38,641 nt of DNA, taken from positions 1-38,641 of the forward strand of contig SLQD01000085.1 in the NCBI GenBank assembly GCA_007131685.1, read 5' to 3'. The stretch comes from Paracoccaceae bacterium. Its GTDB lineage: Bacteria > Pseudomonadota > Alphaproteobacteria > Rhodobacterales > Rhodobacteraceae. A program made the translations under genes and the position numbers. How positions within the stretch are numbered: the stretch's first letter is position 1; each line of letters starts with the position of its first letter. Of the stretch, positions 11,899 to 23,076 are shown piece by piece. The notes beneath the pieces are model-generated. The model did no database searches. It was not told the DNA's origin and worked only from the letters and a program-made list of their open reading frames with translations.

Positions 11899-12534
11899 AT
11901 GACAGCGCAACTTTACTGCTTCGGCGAATCGGGCAACGCTTACAAGGCTGCGCTCACCATGACGCTGGCCGACCATGACTGGGAACCGGTCTGGGTCGAT
12001 TTCTTCGGCGGTGAAACCCGCACGCCGGAGTTTCGCGCTCTCAACGAGATGGGCGAGGTGCCCGTCTATGTCGATGGGGCGTTCACCCTCACGCAGTCGG
12101 GCATGATTCAGGATTACATCGCCTCCAAGACCGGCAAGCTCGCCGGGCGGTCGGCCGATGAGCGCCGCGAGGTGCTGCGCTGGATCTTCTGGGACAACCA
12201 GAAGCTCTCGGGAATGGCGGGGCCGGCGCGGTTCCTCGCCAATTTCCTGCCCCCCGAAAAACGCCCCGAAGGCGCGATCCCCTTCCTGCAGGGCCGCCTG
12301 CAGGCCGCGCTCAAGGTGCTCGAGGGCCGGCTCGCCGGACGCGACTGGATCGCCACCGAGGCGCCCACGATCGCGGACTGCGCCTGCTGCGGCTATCTCT
12401 ACTATCCCGAGCCCTTCGGCTTCGAGCGCGCCGAATGGCCCAATATCGATGCCTGGCTGGCGCGCCTCGCGGCGCTGCCGGGCTGGAAACATCCCTATGA
12501 TCTGATGCCCGGCTCGCCCGCCGACCGGGCCTGA
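11899..12534 (+). CDS. glutathione S-transferase family protein
   Basis: MTAQLYCFGESGNAYKAALTMTL...VPVYVDGAFTLTQSGMIQDYIA (thioredoxin-like N-domain), C-terminal GST helical domain. Confidence 0.88.
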   Translation: MTAQLYCFGESGNAYKAALTMTLADHDWEPVWVDFFGGETRTPEFRALNEMGEVPVYVDGAFTLTQSGMIQDYIASKTGKLAGRSADERREVLRWIFWDNQKLSGMAGPARFLANFLPPEKRPEGAIPFLQGRLQAALKVLEGRLAGRDWIATEAPTIADCACCGYLYYPEPFGFERAEWPNIDAWLARLAALPGWKHPYDLMPGSPADRA

Positions 12535-12544
12535 GGAGGACCCC

Positions 12545-13756
12545 ATGAGCGACGCCTACATCTACGACGCCGTCCGCACCCCGCGCGGCAAGGGCCGCAA
12601 GGATGGGGCGCTGCAGGAGGTCACCGCGCTGCGGCTTTCGGCGCTGACCCTCGACGCGCTGGCCGAGCGCAACGACCTCGACACATCCGCCATCGAGGAC
12701 GTGATCTGGGGCAACGCCACGCAGGTGGGCGAGCAGGGCGGCTGCCTCGCGCGCACGGCGGTGCTGGCCTCCGGGTTCGACGAGCGCGTGCCGGGGCTGT
12801 CGATCAACCGCTTCTGCGCCTCGGGGATGGAGGCCGTCAATCTCGCCGCCAACCAGGTTCGCGCCGGGGCGGGCGAGGCCTATGTCGCCGGCGGCGTCGA
12901 AATGATGGGCCGCGTGGCGATGGGGTCGGACGGGGCGGCCGTGGCCGTCGATCCGACCGTGGCGATGGAGCGGTATTTCGTCCCGCAGGGCATCGCCGCC
13001 GACATCATCGCCACGCGCTTCGGCTTCTCGCGCGATGACGCCGATGCCTTCGCGGTGGAGTCGCAGCGCCGCGCGGCGGCGGCCTGGGCCGATGGGCGCT
13101 TTGCGCGCTCCGTCCTGACGGTGCGCGACGTCAACGGCCTGCCGATCCTCGATCGCGACGAGCATATGCGCCCCGAGACCGACATGCAGTCGCTCGGCGC
13201 GCTCAAGCCCTCCTTCAAGGAGCAGGGCGAAGTGATGCCCGGCTTCGATGAGGTCGCGCTGATGAAGTATCCCGAGTTGGAGAAAATCGACCATATCCAC
13301 CATGCCGGCAATTCCTCGGGCATCGTGGACGGTGCTGCCGGGGTGCTCGTCGCCAGCAAGGCGTTCGGGGAAAGACACGGTTTGAAACCAAGGGCCCGCA
13401 TCCGGGCCGCGGCCCGGATCGGCACCGATCCGACGATCATGCTCACCGGCCCGGTGCCCGTGACCGAGAAGATCCTCGAGACCTCCGGCATGCAGATTTC
13501 CGACATCGACCTGTTCGAGGTCAACGAGGCCTTCTCCTCGGTGGTGTTGCGCTTCATGCAGGCTTTTGATGTCGATCACGACCGCGTCAACGTGAATGGC
13601 GGTGCCATCGCGATGGGCCACCCGCTGGGCGCGACGGGGGCGATCATCATCGGCACGCTGCTCGACGAGATGGAACGGTCGGGCAAGGGCACCGGGCTTG
13701 CCACGCTGTGCGTCGCCTCGGGGATGGGCGCGGCCACGATCCTCGAGCGCGTGTGA
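12545..13756 (+). CDS. acetyl-CoA C-acetyltransferase (thiolase, FadA-like)
   Basis: [72 protein letters not shown]. Confidence 0.95.
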   Translation: MSDAYIYDAVRTPRGKGRKDGALQEVTALRLSALTLDALAERNDLDTSAIEDVIWGNATQVGEQGGCLARTAVLASGFDERVPGLSINRFCASGMEAVNLAANQVRAGAGEAYVAGGVEMMGRVAMGSDGAAVAVDPTVAMERYFVPQGIAADIIATRFGFSRDDADAFAVESQRRAAAAWADGRFARSVLTVRDVNGLPILDRDEHMRPETDMQSLGALKPSFKEQGEVMPGFDEVALMKYPELEKIDHIHHAGNSSGIVDGAAGVLVASKAFGERHGLKPRARIRAAARIGTDPTIMLTGPVPVTEKILETSGMQISDIDLFEVNEAFSSVVLRFMQAFDVDHDRVNVNGGAIAMGHPLGATGAIIIGTLLDEMERSGKGTGLATLCVASGMGAATILERV

Positions 13757-13767
13757 GGGAGGACGCC

Positions 13768-15948
13768 ATGAGCGATTTCAACTACGCCACCGACGCCGAC
13801 GGCATCGCCACCATCACCTGGGACATGCCGGGCAGGTCGATGAACGTGCTCACCATCGCGGGGCTCGAGGAACTCTCCGCCTGCGTCGAGCGCGCGCTCG
13901 GCGACGAGTCCGTCAAGGGCGTCGTCATCACCTCGGCGAAGAAGGATTTTGCCGGGGGCATGGATCTCAACGTGATCGCGCAGATGAAGGATGCGGCCGG
14001 CGACGATCCGGCGCGCGGGGTCTTTGACGGGATCATGCAGATGCATGGCGTCCTGCGCCGCATCGAGCGCGCCGGAATGGACGAGCGCAACAAGGGCGGC
14101 AAACCGATCGCGGCGGCGCTGCCCGGCACCGCGCTCGGCATCGGGCTGGAACTCGCGCTCTCTTGCCATCGCAGCTTCGCCGCCGACAACCCCGCCGCGA
14201 AGATCGGTCTGCCGGAGATCAAGGTTGGGCTGTTTCCCGGCGCGGGCGGCACGACGCGGCTGTCGCGCAAGCTCGGCGCGATGGGGGCATCGCAGTTCCT
14301 GCTCGAGGGCAAGCTGGTGGAGCCGAAGAAGGCGAAATCCTCGGGCCTCATCGACGAGGTCGCCGCCGATCCCGTCGCCGCGGCGCGCGACTGGGTGCTG
14401 GCGGCCACCGACGCCGACATCGTCAAGCCGTGGGACGCGAAGGGCTGGAAGATGCCCGGCGGCGCGCCCTACACGCCGGACGGCTTCATGACCTTCGTCG
14501 GCGCCTCGGCGATGGTCAACGGCAAGACCAAGGGGGTTTATCCGGCCGCCAGGGCGCTGCTGTCGGCGGTCTATGAGGGCGCGCTGGTGCCGTTCGAGAC
14601 GGCGCTGCGCATCGAGGCGCGCTGGTTCACGCATGTGCTGATGGATCCGACCTCGGGCGCGATGATCCGCTCGCTCTTCATCAACAAGGAGGCGCTGGAG
14701 AAGGGCGCGAACCGCCCGGACGCACCCGATCAGAGGGTGCGCAAGCTCGGCGTGCTGGGCGCGGGGATGATGGGCGCCGGGATCGCCCATGTGAGCGCCG
14801 AGGCCGGCATCGAGGTCGTGCTCATCGATGCCGGGCAGGCCAATGCCGAGCGCGGCAAGGCGCATTCCGAGGGGCTGCTCGACAAGGCCATCAAGCGCGG
14901 CAAGCTCACCGAGGACGGCAAGGCCGAGGTGCTCGGGCGCATCACCCCGACGACGGATTACGCCGCGCTCGAGGGCTGCGATCTCGTCATCGAGGCGGTG
15001 TTCGAGGACCCGAAGGTCAAGGCCGAGGTCACGCGGCGGACGCTGGAGGTCGTCGGCTCCGATTGCATCATGGCCACCAATACCTCCACCCTGCCGATCA
15101 CCAGGCTCGCCGGGGCGAGCGACCGGCCCGAGGATTTTATCGGCATCCACTTCTTCAGCCCCGTCGACAAGATGCTGCTCGTCGAGATCATCCGCGGCGA
15201 GAAGACGGGCGACCGCGCCGTCGCGCGCGCGCTCGATTTCGCGCGCCAGATCCGCAAGACGCCGATCGTGGTCCATGATGCGCGCTTCTTCTACGCCAAT
15301 CGCTGCATTATCCCCTATCTCAACGAGGGCATCCGCATGGTGCGCGAGGGGATCGCGCCCGCGCTCGTCGAGAATGCGGCGCGGATGCTGGGGATGCCGC
15401 TGGGTCCGCTGCAGCTCACCGACGAGACCTCGATCGAGCTCGGCGTGCGGATCGCGAAGGCCACGAAGGCCGAGATGGGCGATGCCTATCCCCATGACGA
15501 CGTCGACGAGGTGACCTTCTGGCTTTACGGCGAGGGCCGGCTCGGGCGCAAGGCGAAGGCGGGCTTCTACAGCTATGACGATGACGGCAAGCGCATCGGG
15601 CTTTGGGCGGGGCTTTCGGAGAAGTTCCCGCCCGCCGCGGCGCAGCCCGATCTCGAGACGGTCAAGCGCCGGCTCCTGCTCGTGCAGGCGCTCGAGGCGG
15701 TGCGCGCGCTCGAGGAGGGGGTGCTCACCGATGTGCGCGAGGGGGATGTCGCGGCGATCCTCGGCTGGGGCTTCGCGCCTTGGTCCGGCGGGCCGTTCTC
15801 CTGGCTCGACCGGGTGGGCGCGGCGCAGGCGGCGGACTGGTCCGATGCGCTCGCGCGCGAACACGGCGCGCGCTTCGCGCCGCCCGCGATGCTGCGCGAG
15901 ATGGCACGAAGCGGAGCGCGGTTTCACCGCAACGCCGCGGCGGCGTGA
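13768..15948 (+). CDS. bifunctional enoyl-CoA hydratase / 3-hydroxyacyl-CoA dehydrogenase (FadB/FadJ-like)
   Basis: 726 aa; hydratase region with both Glu motifs ([26 protein letters not shown]) and NAD-binding [29 protein letters not shown]. Confidence 0.95.
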   Translation: MSDFNYATDADGIATITWDMPGRSMNVLTIAGLEELSACVERALGDESVKGVVITSAKKDFAGGMDLNVIAQMKDAAGDDPARGVFDGIMQMHGVLRRIERAGMDERNKGGKPIAAALPGTALGIGLELALSCHRSFAADNPAAKIGLPEIKVGLFPGAGGTTRLSRKLGAMGASQFLLEGKLVEPKKAKSSGLIDEVAADPVAAARDWVLAATDADIVKPWDAKGWKMPGGAPYTPDGFMTFVGASAMVNGKTKGVYPAARALLSAVYEGALVPFETALRIEARWFTHVLMDPTSGAMIRSLFINKEALEKGANRPDAPDQRVRKLGVLGAGMMGAGIAHVSAEAGIEVVLIDAGQANAERGKAHSEGLLDKAIKRGKLTEDGKAEVLGRITPTTDYAALEGCDLVIEAVFEDPKVKAEVTRRTLEVVGSDCIMATNTSTLPITRLAGASDRPEDFIGIHFFSPVDKMLLVEIIRGEKTGDRAVARALDFARQIRKTPIVVHDARFFYANRCIIPYLNEGIRMVREGIAPALVENAARMLGMPLGPLQLTDETSIELGVRIAKATKAEMGDAYPHDDVDEVTFWLYGEGRLGRKAKAGFYSYDDDGKRIGLWAGLSEKFPPAAAQPDLETVKRRLLLVQALEAVRALEEGVLTDVREGDVAAILGWGFAPWSGGPFSWLDRVGAAQAADWSDALAREHGARFAPPAMLREMARSGARFHRNAAAA

Positions 15949-15949
15949 C

Positions 15950-16603
15950 TCAGCCGTCGAAGCCGTAACCGAAGCGTGCAATATCCTCGGCGCAGAGCGT
16001 CGCGACCCGCTCGGCGGCGGCGTCGGTATAGTAGACGCGCCAGTCGCGGGCGCGATCGGAGGCGTTGGCGCGCGCGAGCGGAGCGAGGCGAAAGCCCAGA
16101 TGCGTCTCGAGCGGGCCGATATCGGTCTCGAGATGCTCGATCCGGAGGAACAGATCGGCGCGCTCGACCCCGTCGGGATCCCTGACGTAACGGCCGTAAG
16201 GGTTGGCGCGGATGGTGTTCGCGGTGTGCGGATGCGCGATGAAATCCGCAAGCTCGAGGCGCTTTGCCAGCGTGACCGCGCGGTGGTCGAATTCCTGCGC
16301 GCGCAGCCAGTGATAGTAGCTCACGATCCGGTCCCAGGGGTTGCGCACAAGCGTGAAGACGAAAAGCTGCGTCATTTCCTCGCGCGTGACGAGCCCCTCG
16401 GCATCGGCGAGCCGCGCGTGTTTCCAGAGCCGTCCGCGTGTCGCGACGCCCTTGATCCGCCGGCGCCGGCGCCGGGCCTTCGGGGTGTCGCCGATCATGA
16501 TGTCATCGGCCATCGCACGCCCCTCGAGCGCGAGGGCGAGCGCCGTTCCGCCCGTCTTGGGGATGTGCACGAAGACATAGCCGCGCCCGCGCGAGACGAT
16601 CAT
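15950..16603 (-). CDS. sulfotransferase family protein
   Basis: [19 protein letters not shown] (5'-PSB loop) and [18 protein letters not shown] (3'-PB region). Confidence 0.85.
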   Translation of the reverse strand: MIVSRGRGYVFVHIPKTGGTALALALEGRAMADDIMIGDTPKARRRRRRIKGVATRGRLWKHARLADAEGLVTREEMTQLFVFTLVRNPWDRIVSYYHWLRAQEFDHRAVTLAKRLELADFIAHPHTANTIRANPYGRYVRDPDGVERADLFLRIEHLETDIGPLETHLGFRLAPLARANASDRARDWRVYYTDAAAERVATLCAEDIARFGYGFDG

Positions 16604-16690
16604 GGCCCGGCCCCGCCCCGGCGATCACGCTGGCGCGCGGGCGTGGCCCGCTGCGCGCCGATGCCGATCGGCGGGGCGGCGCGCGCGGGA

Positions 16691-16957
16691 TCAGCTCGCG
16701 GGGCCATCCCCGCCCGGCGCACGGGCCTCGAGCGCCTCGATGCGGGCGCGCAGCTCGGCGTTCTCCTCGCGCGCGCGCCGCGCCATTGCCTCGACGGCGT
16801 CGAATTCCTCGCGGGTGACGAAGTCGCGCTCGGCCATCCAGCGATCCATCAGGCTGCGAAAGGCGGTTTCGGCCTCGCCGCGCGCGCCCTGGGCCACGCC
16901 CATCGCGTTGGTGACGAGCTGCGCCATGTCGTCGAGAAACCGGCTCTGGCTCTGCAT
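16691..16957 (-). CDS. ubiK: accessory factor UbiK family protein (BMFP domain)
   Basis: 88 aa MQSQSRFLDDMAQLVTNAMGVAQGARGEAETAFRSLMDRWMAERDFVTREEFDAVEAMARRAREEN..., C-terminal coiled coil. Confidence 0.85.
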   Translation of the reverse strand: MQSQSRFLDDMAQLVTNAMGVAQGARGEAETAFRSLMDRWMAERDFVTREEFDAVEAMARRAREENAELRARIEALEARAPGGDGPAS

Positions 16958-17013
16958 GCGAAACTCCTCGTTGTGCCCCTCGTTTATGTGACGGCGCCGG
17001 GCAAATCACAAGG

Positions 17014-17042
17014 TTGACTTCGCCGCACCCCGGCGGGCAAGA
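17014..17042 (+). promoter_or_regulatory. candidate lgt promoter TTGACT-N17-GCAAGA
   Basis: Shares the string GGGCAAGAG with the DUF952 candidate at similar distance from TTGAC. Confidence 0.35.
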
Positions 17043-17060
17043 GGCGCGAAAGGAGAAACC

Positions 17061-17948
17061 ATGCTCGCCGCGATCCCGTTTCCCGACATCTCGCCCGAAA
17101 TCTTCACAATCGAGATCGGCAATTTCCAGTTCGCACTGCGGTGGTATGCGCTGGCCTATATCGCGGGGCTGCTGATCGGCTGGTGGATCGTGGCGGCGCT
17201 GATGCGCCGGCCGGCGCTGTGGCCGGGCGAGCGCGCGCCGATGGCGCCGGCGAAGGCGGAGTTCCTGCTCACCTGGGTCATCATCGGGGTGATCCTCGGC
17301 GGGCGGCTCGGCTTCGTGCTCTTCTACGAACCGGCCTTCTACCTCGCGAATCCGGGGCAGATCCTGCAGATCTGGCAGGGCGGGATGTCCTTTCACGGCG
17401 GTCTGCTCGGGGTCCTCGTGGCCGGGGTCCTTTTCTGCCGCCGGCACGGCGTGCCGGTGCTGCCGCTTGCGGATGCCGTCGCGGTGGCCGCGCCGGTGGG
17501 GCTGTTGCTCGGGCGGGTGGCGAATTTCATCAATGCCGAGCTCTGGGGCCGGCCCACGCAAATGCCCTGGGGGGTGATCTTTCCGGGCCCGGGGGCGCAG
17601 ACCTGCCCGCCGGGCTGGGAGGGTGCCTGCGCACGCCACCCGACCCAGCTCTACGAGGCCGGGCTCGAGGGGCTGGTGCTGGGGCTCGTCCTGCTGGTGG
17701 TGGTGCGCCGGGGCGGGCTGACGCTGCCGGGGCTGGCGACGGGGGTGTTCCTCGTCGGCTACGGGGCGGCGCGCGCCTTCGTCGAGATCTACCGGGTCGC
17801 GGATGTGCAGTTCATCACGCCGGACAACCCGATGGGCCACGTGATCCGTATCGGCGAGGCCGGACTGTCGATGGGGCAGATCCTGTCGCTACCGATGGTC
17901 GTGGCCGGGGCGGTCCTGATCCTCGTGGCGCGGCGGCGGGCGGCGTGA
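17061..17948 (+). CDS. lgt: prolipoprotein diacylglyceryl transferase
   Basis: [83 protein letters not shown]. Confidence 0.97.
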   Translation: MLAAIPFPDISPEIFTIEIGNFQFALRWYALAYIAGLLIGWWIVAALMRRPALWPGERAPMAPAKAEFLLTWVIIGVILGGRLGFVLFYEPAFYLANPGQILQIWQGGMSFHGGLLGVLVAGVLFCRRHGVPVLPLADAVAVAAPVGLLLGRVANFINAELWGRPTQMPWGVIFPGPGAQTCPPGWEGACARHPTQLYEAGLEGLVLGLVLLVVVRRGGLTLPGLATGVFLVGYGAARAFVEIYRVADVQFITPDNPMGHVIRIGEAGLSMGQILSLPMVVAGAVLILVARRRAA

Positions 17949-19006
17949 CGGCGCTCGGGGAGCTGATCGCGCGGCGCATCGCCGCCGAAGGGCCGATCAC
18001 CGTCGCCGATTACATGACCGAGTGCCTGCTGCACCCCGAGCATGGCTATTACAGCACCCGCGATCCGCTGGGTGCGGCGGGCGATTTCACCACCGCGCCG
18101 GAGATCAGCCAGATCTTCGGCGAGCTGACGGGCCTCGCGCTGGCGCAGGCCTGGCGCGATCAGGGCCGCCCGGCGCCCTTCGCGCTGGCCGAGCTGGGGC
18201 CGGGGCGCGGCACGCTGATGGCGGACATGCTGCGCGCCACCCGCGCGGTGCCGGGCTTTCACGCGGCGCTGCAGCTGCATCTCGTGGAGGCGTCGCCGGC
18301 CCTGCGCGACCGTCAGGCCGCCACGCTCGCGGATCATGCCCCGGCCTGGCATCATGCGGCCGCGGAGCTTCCGGGGCTGCCGCTGTTTCTCGTGGCCAAC
18401 GAATTCTTCGACGCGCTCGCGGTGCGCCAATTCATCCGCGCGGGAGAGGCCTGGCGCGAGCGGGTGATCGGGCTGTGCGACGGTGCGCTGGCGTTCGGGC
18501 TCGCGGCGCCGGCGCGCCTTGCGGCGCTCGAGGATCGCCTCGCGGATACTGCCGAGGGCGATCTCGTCGAGCTGCGCGCGGCCGCAGACCCGATCATCGC
18601 GGAACTCGGCGCGCGGATCGGGGCCCATGGCGGCGCCGCGCTGATCGTGGATTACGGCGACTGGGGCTCGCGCGGGGACACGTTGCAGGCGGTGCGCGGA
18701 CATGCGCCCCAGGATCCGCTCGCGGCCCCCGGCGAAGCCGATCTGACTGCGCATGTGGATTTTCGCGCGCTCGCGCGGGCGGCTTCGGTGCCGGTGGCGG
18801 GGCCGGTGGGTCAGGGGCTCCTGCTCGAGCGGCTCGGTGCGACGGAGCGGGCGCGGGCGCTGGCGCGCGGGCTGGCGGGGGAAGCGCTCGAGTCGCATGT
18901 CGCGGCGCATCGGCGCTTGACCCATCCCGGCGAAATGGGAACCCTGTTCAAGGCCATCGCGCTGCACCCGCCCGATACCGCGCCGCCACCCGGATTCGCG
19001 CCATGA
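17945..19006 (+). CDS. SAM-dependent methyltransferase, MidA/NDUFAF7-like (COG1565)
   Basis: GTG start overlapping lgt by 4 nt; [67 protein letters not shown]. Confidence 0.9.
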   Translation: MTALGELIARRIAAEGPITVADYMTECLLHPEHGYYSTRDPLGAAGDFTTAPEISQIFGELTGLALAQAWRDQGRPAPFALAELGPGRGTLMADMLRATRAVPGFHAALQLHLVEASPALRDRQAATLADHAPAWHHAAAELPGLPLFLVANEFFDALAVRQFIRAGEAWRERVIGLCDGALAFGLAAPARLAALEDRLADTAEGDLVELRAAADPIIAELGARIGAHGGAALIVDYGDWGSRGDTLQAVRGHAPQDPLAAPGEADLTAHVDFRALARAASVPVAGPVGQGLLLERLGATERARALARGLAGEALESHVAAHRRLTHPGEMGTLFKAIALHPPDTAPPPGFAP

Positions 19007-19758
19007 CGCTCGAGATTCTCACCGCCGACCCGCTCGCCCCGCTGCGCCACGGCTTCTTCACGCGCAAGGGCGGGGCGTCCTCTGGCGTGTTCGCGGGGCT
19101 CAATTGCGGGCCCGGCTCCTCGGACCAGGCGCATGCCGTCGCGATCAACCGCGCGCGCGTGGCCGGGGCGCTGGGGGTGGCGCCGGGGGCGCTGGTCTCG
19201 CTCGATCAGGTCCATTCCGCCGAGATCGTGACCATCGACGCCCCGCCGGGCGAACGGCCGCGCGGCGACGGGCTGGTGACGGCGACGCCGGGGATCGCGC
19301 TCGCCGTGCTCACGGCCGACTGCCAGCCGGTGCTGATGGCCGATGCGCGCGCGGGGGTGATCGCGGCGGTGCATGCGGGCTGGCGCGGCACGCTGGACGG
19401 TGTGCTCGAGGCCGCGATCGCGGCGATGGAGGCGCTCGGCGCCGAGCGCGGTGCCATCACCGCCGTGGTCGGCCCCACCATCAGCCAGCGCGCCTACGAG
19501 GTCGGCCCGGAAATCCTCGACGCCTTCATGACCGAGGATCCCGAACATGCCCGCTTCTTCGCCAAGGGCCGCGATGACCGGCTGCTCTTCGATCTGCCGG
19601 GGCTCGGGGTATTCCGGCTGCGCCGCGCCGGGGTGGGGCATTCGGAATGGACCCGCCACTGCACCTACGAGCAGCCGGATCTCTTCTTCTCGCATCGCCG
19701 CTCCGTGCATGACGGCGCGGCGGATTACGGGCGGCTGATCTCGGCGATCCGGATCTGA
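19003..19758 (+). CDS. pgeF: peptidoglycan editing factor PgeF / polyphenol oxidase family
   Basis: HGFFTRKGGASSGVFAGLNCG, SLDQVHSAEI, AVLTADCQPVLMAD, AAVHAGWRGTLDGVLE. Confidence 0.93.
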   Translation: MTLEILTADPLAPLRHGFFTRKGGASSGVFAGLNCGPGSSDQAHAVAINRARVAGALGVAPGALVSLDQVHSAEIVTIDAPPGERPRGDGLVTATPGIALAVLTADCQPVLMADARAGVIAAVHAGWRGTLDGVLEAAIAAMEALGAERGAITAVVGPTISQRAYEVGPEILDAFMTEDPEHARFFAKGRDDRLLFDLPGLGVFRLRRAGVGHSEWTRHCTYEQPDLFFSHRRSVHDGAADYGRLISAIRI

Positions 19759-19761
19759 GCC

Positions 19762-20574
19762 TCAGAAATCGACCCTGAACCCGGGCAGCTCCAGCGCCGC
19801 CATCAGGTCGCGCAGCTCCTGGCGCGCGGCGATGTTGGACAGGCTCAGCCGCCCCTCGGCCCCGACATCGCGCAGATCGAGCAGGGTGAGCCCGCGCGGG
19901 AACAGCTCGCGAAAGATCACCCGCTCGGAGAATCCGGGCGCCACGCGAAAGCCGATCCGCCGCGCGAGCTCCGACAGCGCCGTGCCCACCTTGCGCTTGT
20001 TGTGCATCTGCTGCGAGCCCATGCGGTTGCGCAGCACGATCCAGTCGATCGGGTCGAGCCCGGCCTTCGCGCGCAGCTGCCGCGCGCCCCAGACCATCTC
20101 GGAATAGATCGACGGCCCCTTGACCTTGCCCGTTTCCGCATCGATCCGCGCGAGCAGGTCGAAATCCACGAAGCTGTCATTGAGCGGGGTGATCAGCGTA
20201 TCGGCGAGCGAGTGCGCGCCGTGGCTGAGATAGGTGTGCGAGCCCGGGCAGTCGATGACGAGGAAATCGGCCTCGGCCTCCATCGCGGCGATCACCCGCG
20301 AGAGCTGCAGATCCTGCACCGACTCGCCGGGGCCGGGCTCCGAGTCCGCGATCTCGGGCAGCTCGTGCACCACCGGCGCGGGCAGCGTGTGTCCGGACCG
20401 GCCGGCATAGGCGATGCGGTTCTCGATGTAGCGCGCGAAGCTGCGTTGCCGCAGGTCGAGATCGAGCGCCGCGACGCCGTGGCCAGCGCGTGCGAGCGCC
20501 GTGGCGACATGCATCGAGGTGGTGGACTTGCCCGAGCCGCCCTTCTCGTTGCCGCAAACTATGATATGCGCCAC
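19762..20574 (-). CDS. mipZ: division plane positioning ATPase MipZ
   Basis: MAHIIVCGNEKGGSGKSTTSMHVATALARAGHGVAALDLDLRQRSFARYIENR, deviant Walker A, MipZ-specific sequence. Confidence 0.93.
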   Translation of the reverse strand: MAHIIVCGNEKGGSGKSTTSMHVATALARAGHGVAALDLDLRQRSFARYIENRIAYAGRSGHTLPAPVVHELPEIADSEPGPGESVQDLQLSRVIAAMEAEADFLVIDCPGSHTYLSHGAHSLADTLITPLNDSFVDFDLLARIDAETGKVKGPSIYSEMVWGARQLRAKAGLDPIDWIVLRNRMGSQQMHNKRKVGTALSELARRIGFRVAPGFSERVIFRELFPRGLTLLDLRDVGAEGRLSLSNIAARQELRDLMAALELPGFRVDF

Positions 20575-20600
20575 GCGGTCTCTCCCGGCCTTCCCGACAC

Positions 20601-20628
20601 AAAAGGACGCGGCACAAGGGCCGCGTCC
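20601..20628 (-). terminator. intrinsic terminator of the ffh...rpmE operon
   Basis: On the minus strand GGACGCGGC-loop-GCCGCGTCC followed by TTTT; perfect 9-bp stem, 6-nt loop, downstream of the rpmE stop. Confidence 0.75.
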
Positions 20629-20666
20629 CCTCCATATGTTGTGTCACGCCCGGTGAAAAGCGGCGT

Positions 20667-20888
20667 TCAGAAGCCGAGCCCGGCGTATTTGTTCTTGAAC
20701 TTGGAGACGCGCCCGCCGGTGTCCATCAGCCGCTGCGAGCCGCCGGTCCAGGCCGGGTGGCCGCTCGGATCGATGTCGAGCGTCATGGTGTCGCCCTCCG
20801 CGCCCCATGTGGAGCGCATCTGCACCACGGTGCCATCGGTCATCTTGACATCGATGACGTGGTAATCGGGATGAATGTCCTTCTTCAT
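20667..20888 (-). CDS. rpmE: 50S ribosomal protein L31
   Basis: [50 protein letters not shown]... Confidence 0.95.
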   Translation of the reverse strand: MKKDIHPDYHVIDVKMTDGTVVQMRSTWGAEGDTMTLDIDPSGHPAWTGGSQRLMDTGGRVSKFKNKYAGLGF

Positions 20889-20899
20889 GGCAGCTCTCC

Positions 20900-21283
20900 T
20901 CAGGCGCGGGCCGATTTCGGCGGGCGGTAGTTGGTCTTCTCGGGGATGCGGGCCGACTTGCCGCGCCGGTCGCGCAGGTAGTAGAGCTTGGCGCGCCGCA
21001 CCCGGCCGCGGCGGATCACCTTGATGCTGTCGATATTGGTCGAGTAGAGCGGAAAGATCCGCTCGACCCCTTCGCCGAAGGAGATCTTGCGCACCGTGAA
21101 GGAGGCGCCGACACCGCTGCCGCCCTTGCGCGCAATGCACACGCCTTCGAAATTCTGCACCCGCGAGCGCGTGCCCTCGGTGACCTTGTAGCCCACACGG
21201 ATCGTGTCGCCGGCCTTGAAATCGGGGATGTCCTTGCCGAGTTCGGCGATCTGCTCGGCTTCGAGCTGCGCGATCGTGTTCAT
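20900..21283 (-). CDS. rplS: 50S ribosomal protein L19
   Basis: [92 protein letters not shown]. Confidence 0.97.
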   Translation of the reverse strand: MNTIAQLEAEQIAELGKDIPDFKAGDTIRVGYKVTEGTRSRVQNFEGVCIARKGGSGVGASFTVRKISFGEGVERIFPLYSTNIDSIKVIRRGRVRRAKLYYLRDRRGKSARIPEKTNYRPPKSARA

Positions 21284-21330
21284 CGCGATGTCCTTTCCTT
21301 GCGCGGTTCGTGCCGCGGCGTGATGCCCCC

Positions 21331-22146
21331 TCAGAGCTCTCGGTCTCCATCCGGGTCCCCGCCGTCGGTTCGGCGAGCCCGCCAGAGATCAGGGCGGCGT
21401 TCTTTCGTCAGCCTCTCGGCCTCGGCCCTCCGCCAGGCGGCGATCTTCGCGTGGTGGCCCGACAGGAGAATGTCCGGCACCGCGCGGCCTTTCCAGACGG
21501 CGGGTCGCGTATACTGCGGGTGCTCCAGCAATCCGTGCGCGAAGGACTCCTCCGCGACCGACTCCTGATTCCCGAGCACGCGCGGTATAAGCCGGACCGT
21601 GGCGTCGATCAAGGCCATCGCCGCGATCTCGCCGCCGGTGAGGACGAAATCCCCCAGGCTGACCTCGGTGACCCCGTATTCCTCGAGCACGCGCTCGTCG
21701 ATGCCCTCGAAGCGCCCGCAGATCATGACCACGCCGGGGCCTTCGGCGAGCCGCGCGGCCATGGCCTGATCGAAGCGCCGCCCGCGCGGCGACAGCGCCA
21801 GGATCGGCATCCCGGGCGCGGGCGCGGCGGCCTCGATCGCGCTGCCGAGCACATCGGGGCGCAGCACCATCCCCGCGCCGCCGCCGGCCGGCGTGTCATC
21901 GACGTTGCGGTGCTTGCCGATGCCGAAGCGGCGCAGCTCCACCGTCTCTAGCGCCCAGAGCCCCCGCTCGCGCGCGCGCCCGACCAGCGACAGCGCGAGC
22001 GGGCCGGGGAAGGCATCGGGAAACAGCGTGATGACCTTCGCCGTCCAGGCCCCGGCGAGCTGCGGCGGCCCCTCCATGAGCGGGCGTGGCTGCGCCGAGG
22101 CGGAGACCCTGACGCGGCCATGGGAGCGGCGCGGCGGATCGCTCAT
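21331..22146 (-). CDS. trmD: tRNA (guanine37-N1)-methyltransferase
   Basis: [62 protein letters not shown]. Confidence 0.96.
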   Translation of the reverse strand: MSDPPRRSHGRVRVSASAQPRPLMEGPPQLAGAWTAKVITLFPDAFPGPLALSLVGRARERGLWALETVELRRFGIGKHRNVDDTPAGGGAGMVLRPDVLGSAIEAAAPAPGMPILALSPRGRRFDQAMAARLAEGPGVVMICGRFEGIDERVLEEYGVTEVSLGDFVLTGGEIAAMALIDATVRLIPRVLGNQESVAEESFAHGLLEHPQYTRPAVWKGRAVPDILLSGHHAKIAAWRRAEAERLTKERRPDLWRARRTDGGDPDGDREL

Positions 22147-22655
22147 GGCTCGAACAGCCCCGGCGGCGGATCGGCGATCACCACCCCTGCCGCGAGATCG
22201 ACCATCGGCACCATCTCGCGCGTGAAGGGCAGGGAGACCGGCTCGCCTCCGCCCGGCGGCGCCACCTCCAGCAGATCGCCGGCGCCGTGATCCATCACCG
22301 CGCGGATGCGGCCGAGCGCCGCTCCGTTGCCGTCGCGCACCTCAAGGCCGATCAGATCGGCATGGTAGAACTCGTCATCGGGCAGCGCGGGCAGCCGCTC
22401 GCGCGGGACATGCAGCCGCGTGCCGCGCAGCGCGGCGGCGGCGCTGCGGTCGCCGATCCCGTCGAGGCGCGCCGCGAGCCCGTCCTTGAGCACTCGCAGC
22501 GCGGTGATCTCGAAGCGGCGCTCGCCGTCCTCGCTCGTCAGCGCGCCGTATTCGGCGATCGCCTCGGGACGGGCGCAGAAGCTCTTGAGCCGCACCTCGC
22601 CGCGCACCCCGTAGGCGCCGGCGATGGCCCCGACACAGACGCTGCGCGCTGGCAT
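22143..22655 (-). CDS. rimM: ribosome maturation factor RimM
   Basis: [74 protein letters not shown]; 4-nt overlap with trmD. Confidence 0.95.
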   Translation of the reverse strand: MPARSVCVGAIAGAYGVRGEVRLKSFCARPEAIAEYGALTSEDGERRFEITALRVLKDGLAARLDGIGDRSAAAALRGTRLHVPRERLPALPDDEFYHADLIGLEVRDGNGAALGRIRAVMDHGAGDLLEVAPPGGGEPVSLPFTREMVPMVDLAAGVVIADPPPGLFEP

Positions 22656-22670
22656 GGCCGCACCCGGCCG

Positions 22671-23036
22671 TTACTCGGCGTCGGCCGGTGCCGCGGCTTC
22701 GGCCGCCTTCGCGGCGCGGGCCTCGGCGCGTTCCTTGGCCTTCTTGCCGGGCTCGGCCTTCTTCATGTTGGCGCGCTCCTTCTTCGGCAGCGCCCCCGCG
22801 GCCTCCAGCATGCGCGAGACGCGGTCGGTCGGCGTCGCGCCATGCGCGAGCCAGGCCTGCACGCGCTCGATGTCGATGACGACGCGATCCTCGCGGTCCT
22901 TGGGCAGCAGCGGGTTGTAGGTTCCCAGCTTTTCGATGAAGCGGCCGTCGCGCGGCATCCGGCTGTCGGCGGCGACGATCTGGTAGAAGGGGCGCTTCTT
23001 CGAGCCACGGCGGGCGAGGCGGATCTTGGTGGCCAT
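22671..23036 (-). CDS. rpsP: 30S ribosomal protein S16
   Basis: [44 protein letters not shown]. Confidence 0.97.
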   Translation of the reverse strand: MATKIRLARRGSKKRPFYQIVAADSRMPRDGRFIEKLGTYNPLLPKDREDRVVIDIERVQAWLAHGATPTDRVSRMLEAAGALPKKERANMKKAEPGKKAKERAEARAAKAAEAAAPADAE

Positions 23037-23059
23037 TGTCGGTCTCCTTGGTTTGGCTT

Positions 23060-23076
23060 GGCGGCGCGGGGCCGCC
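23060..23076 (-). repeat. 6-bp inverted repeat (GGCGGC-N5-GCCGCC) at the chorismate mutase/rpsP junction
   Basis: Touches the chorismate mutase stop codon and precedes rpsP; no T-tract. Confidence 0.5.

Noticed and set aside
13576-16251. 891-aa minus-strand ORF
   Set aside because: Antisense to the FadB-like gene; Arg/His/Gly-rich translation with no recognisable domain.
16503-17840. 445-aa minus-strand ORF overlapping lgt and ubiK
   Set aside because: Shadow ORF; lgt (plus) and ubiK (minus, other frame) are well supported in this region.
21302-21317. CGCGG-N6-CCGCG inverted repeat between trmD and rplS
   Set aside because: Only 5 bp in very GC-rich DNA; likely chance, although a small L19 leader cannot be excluded.
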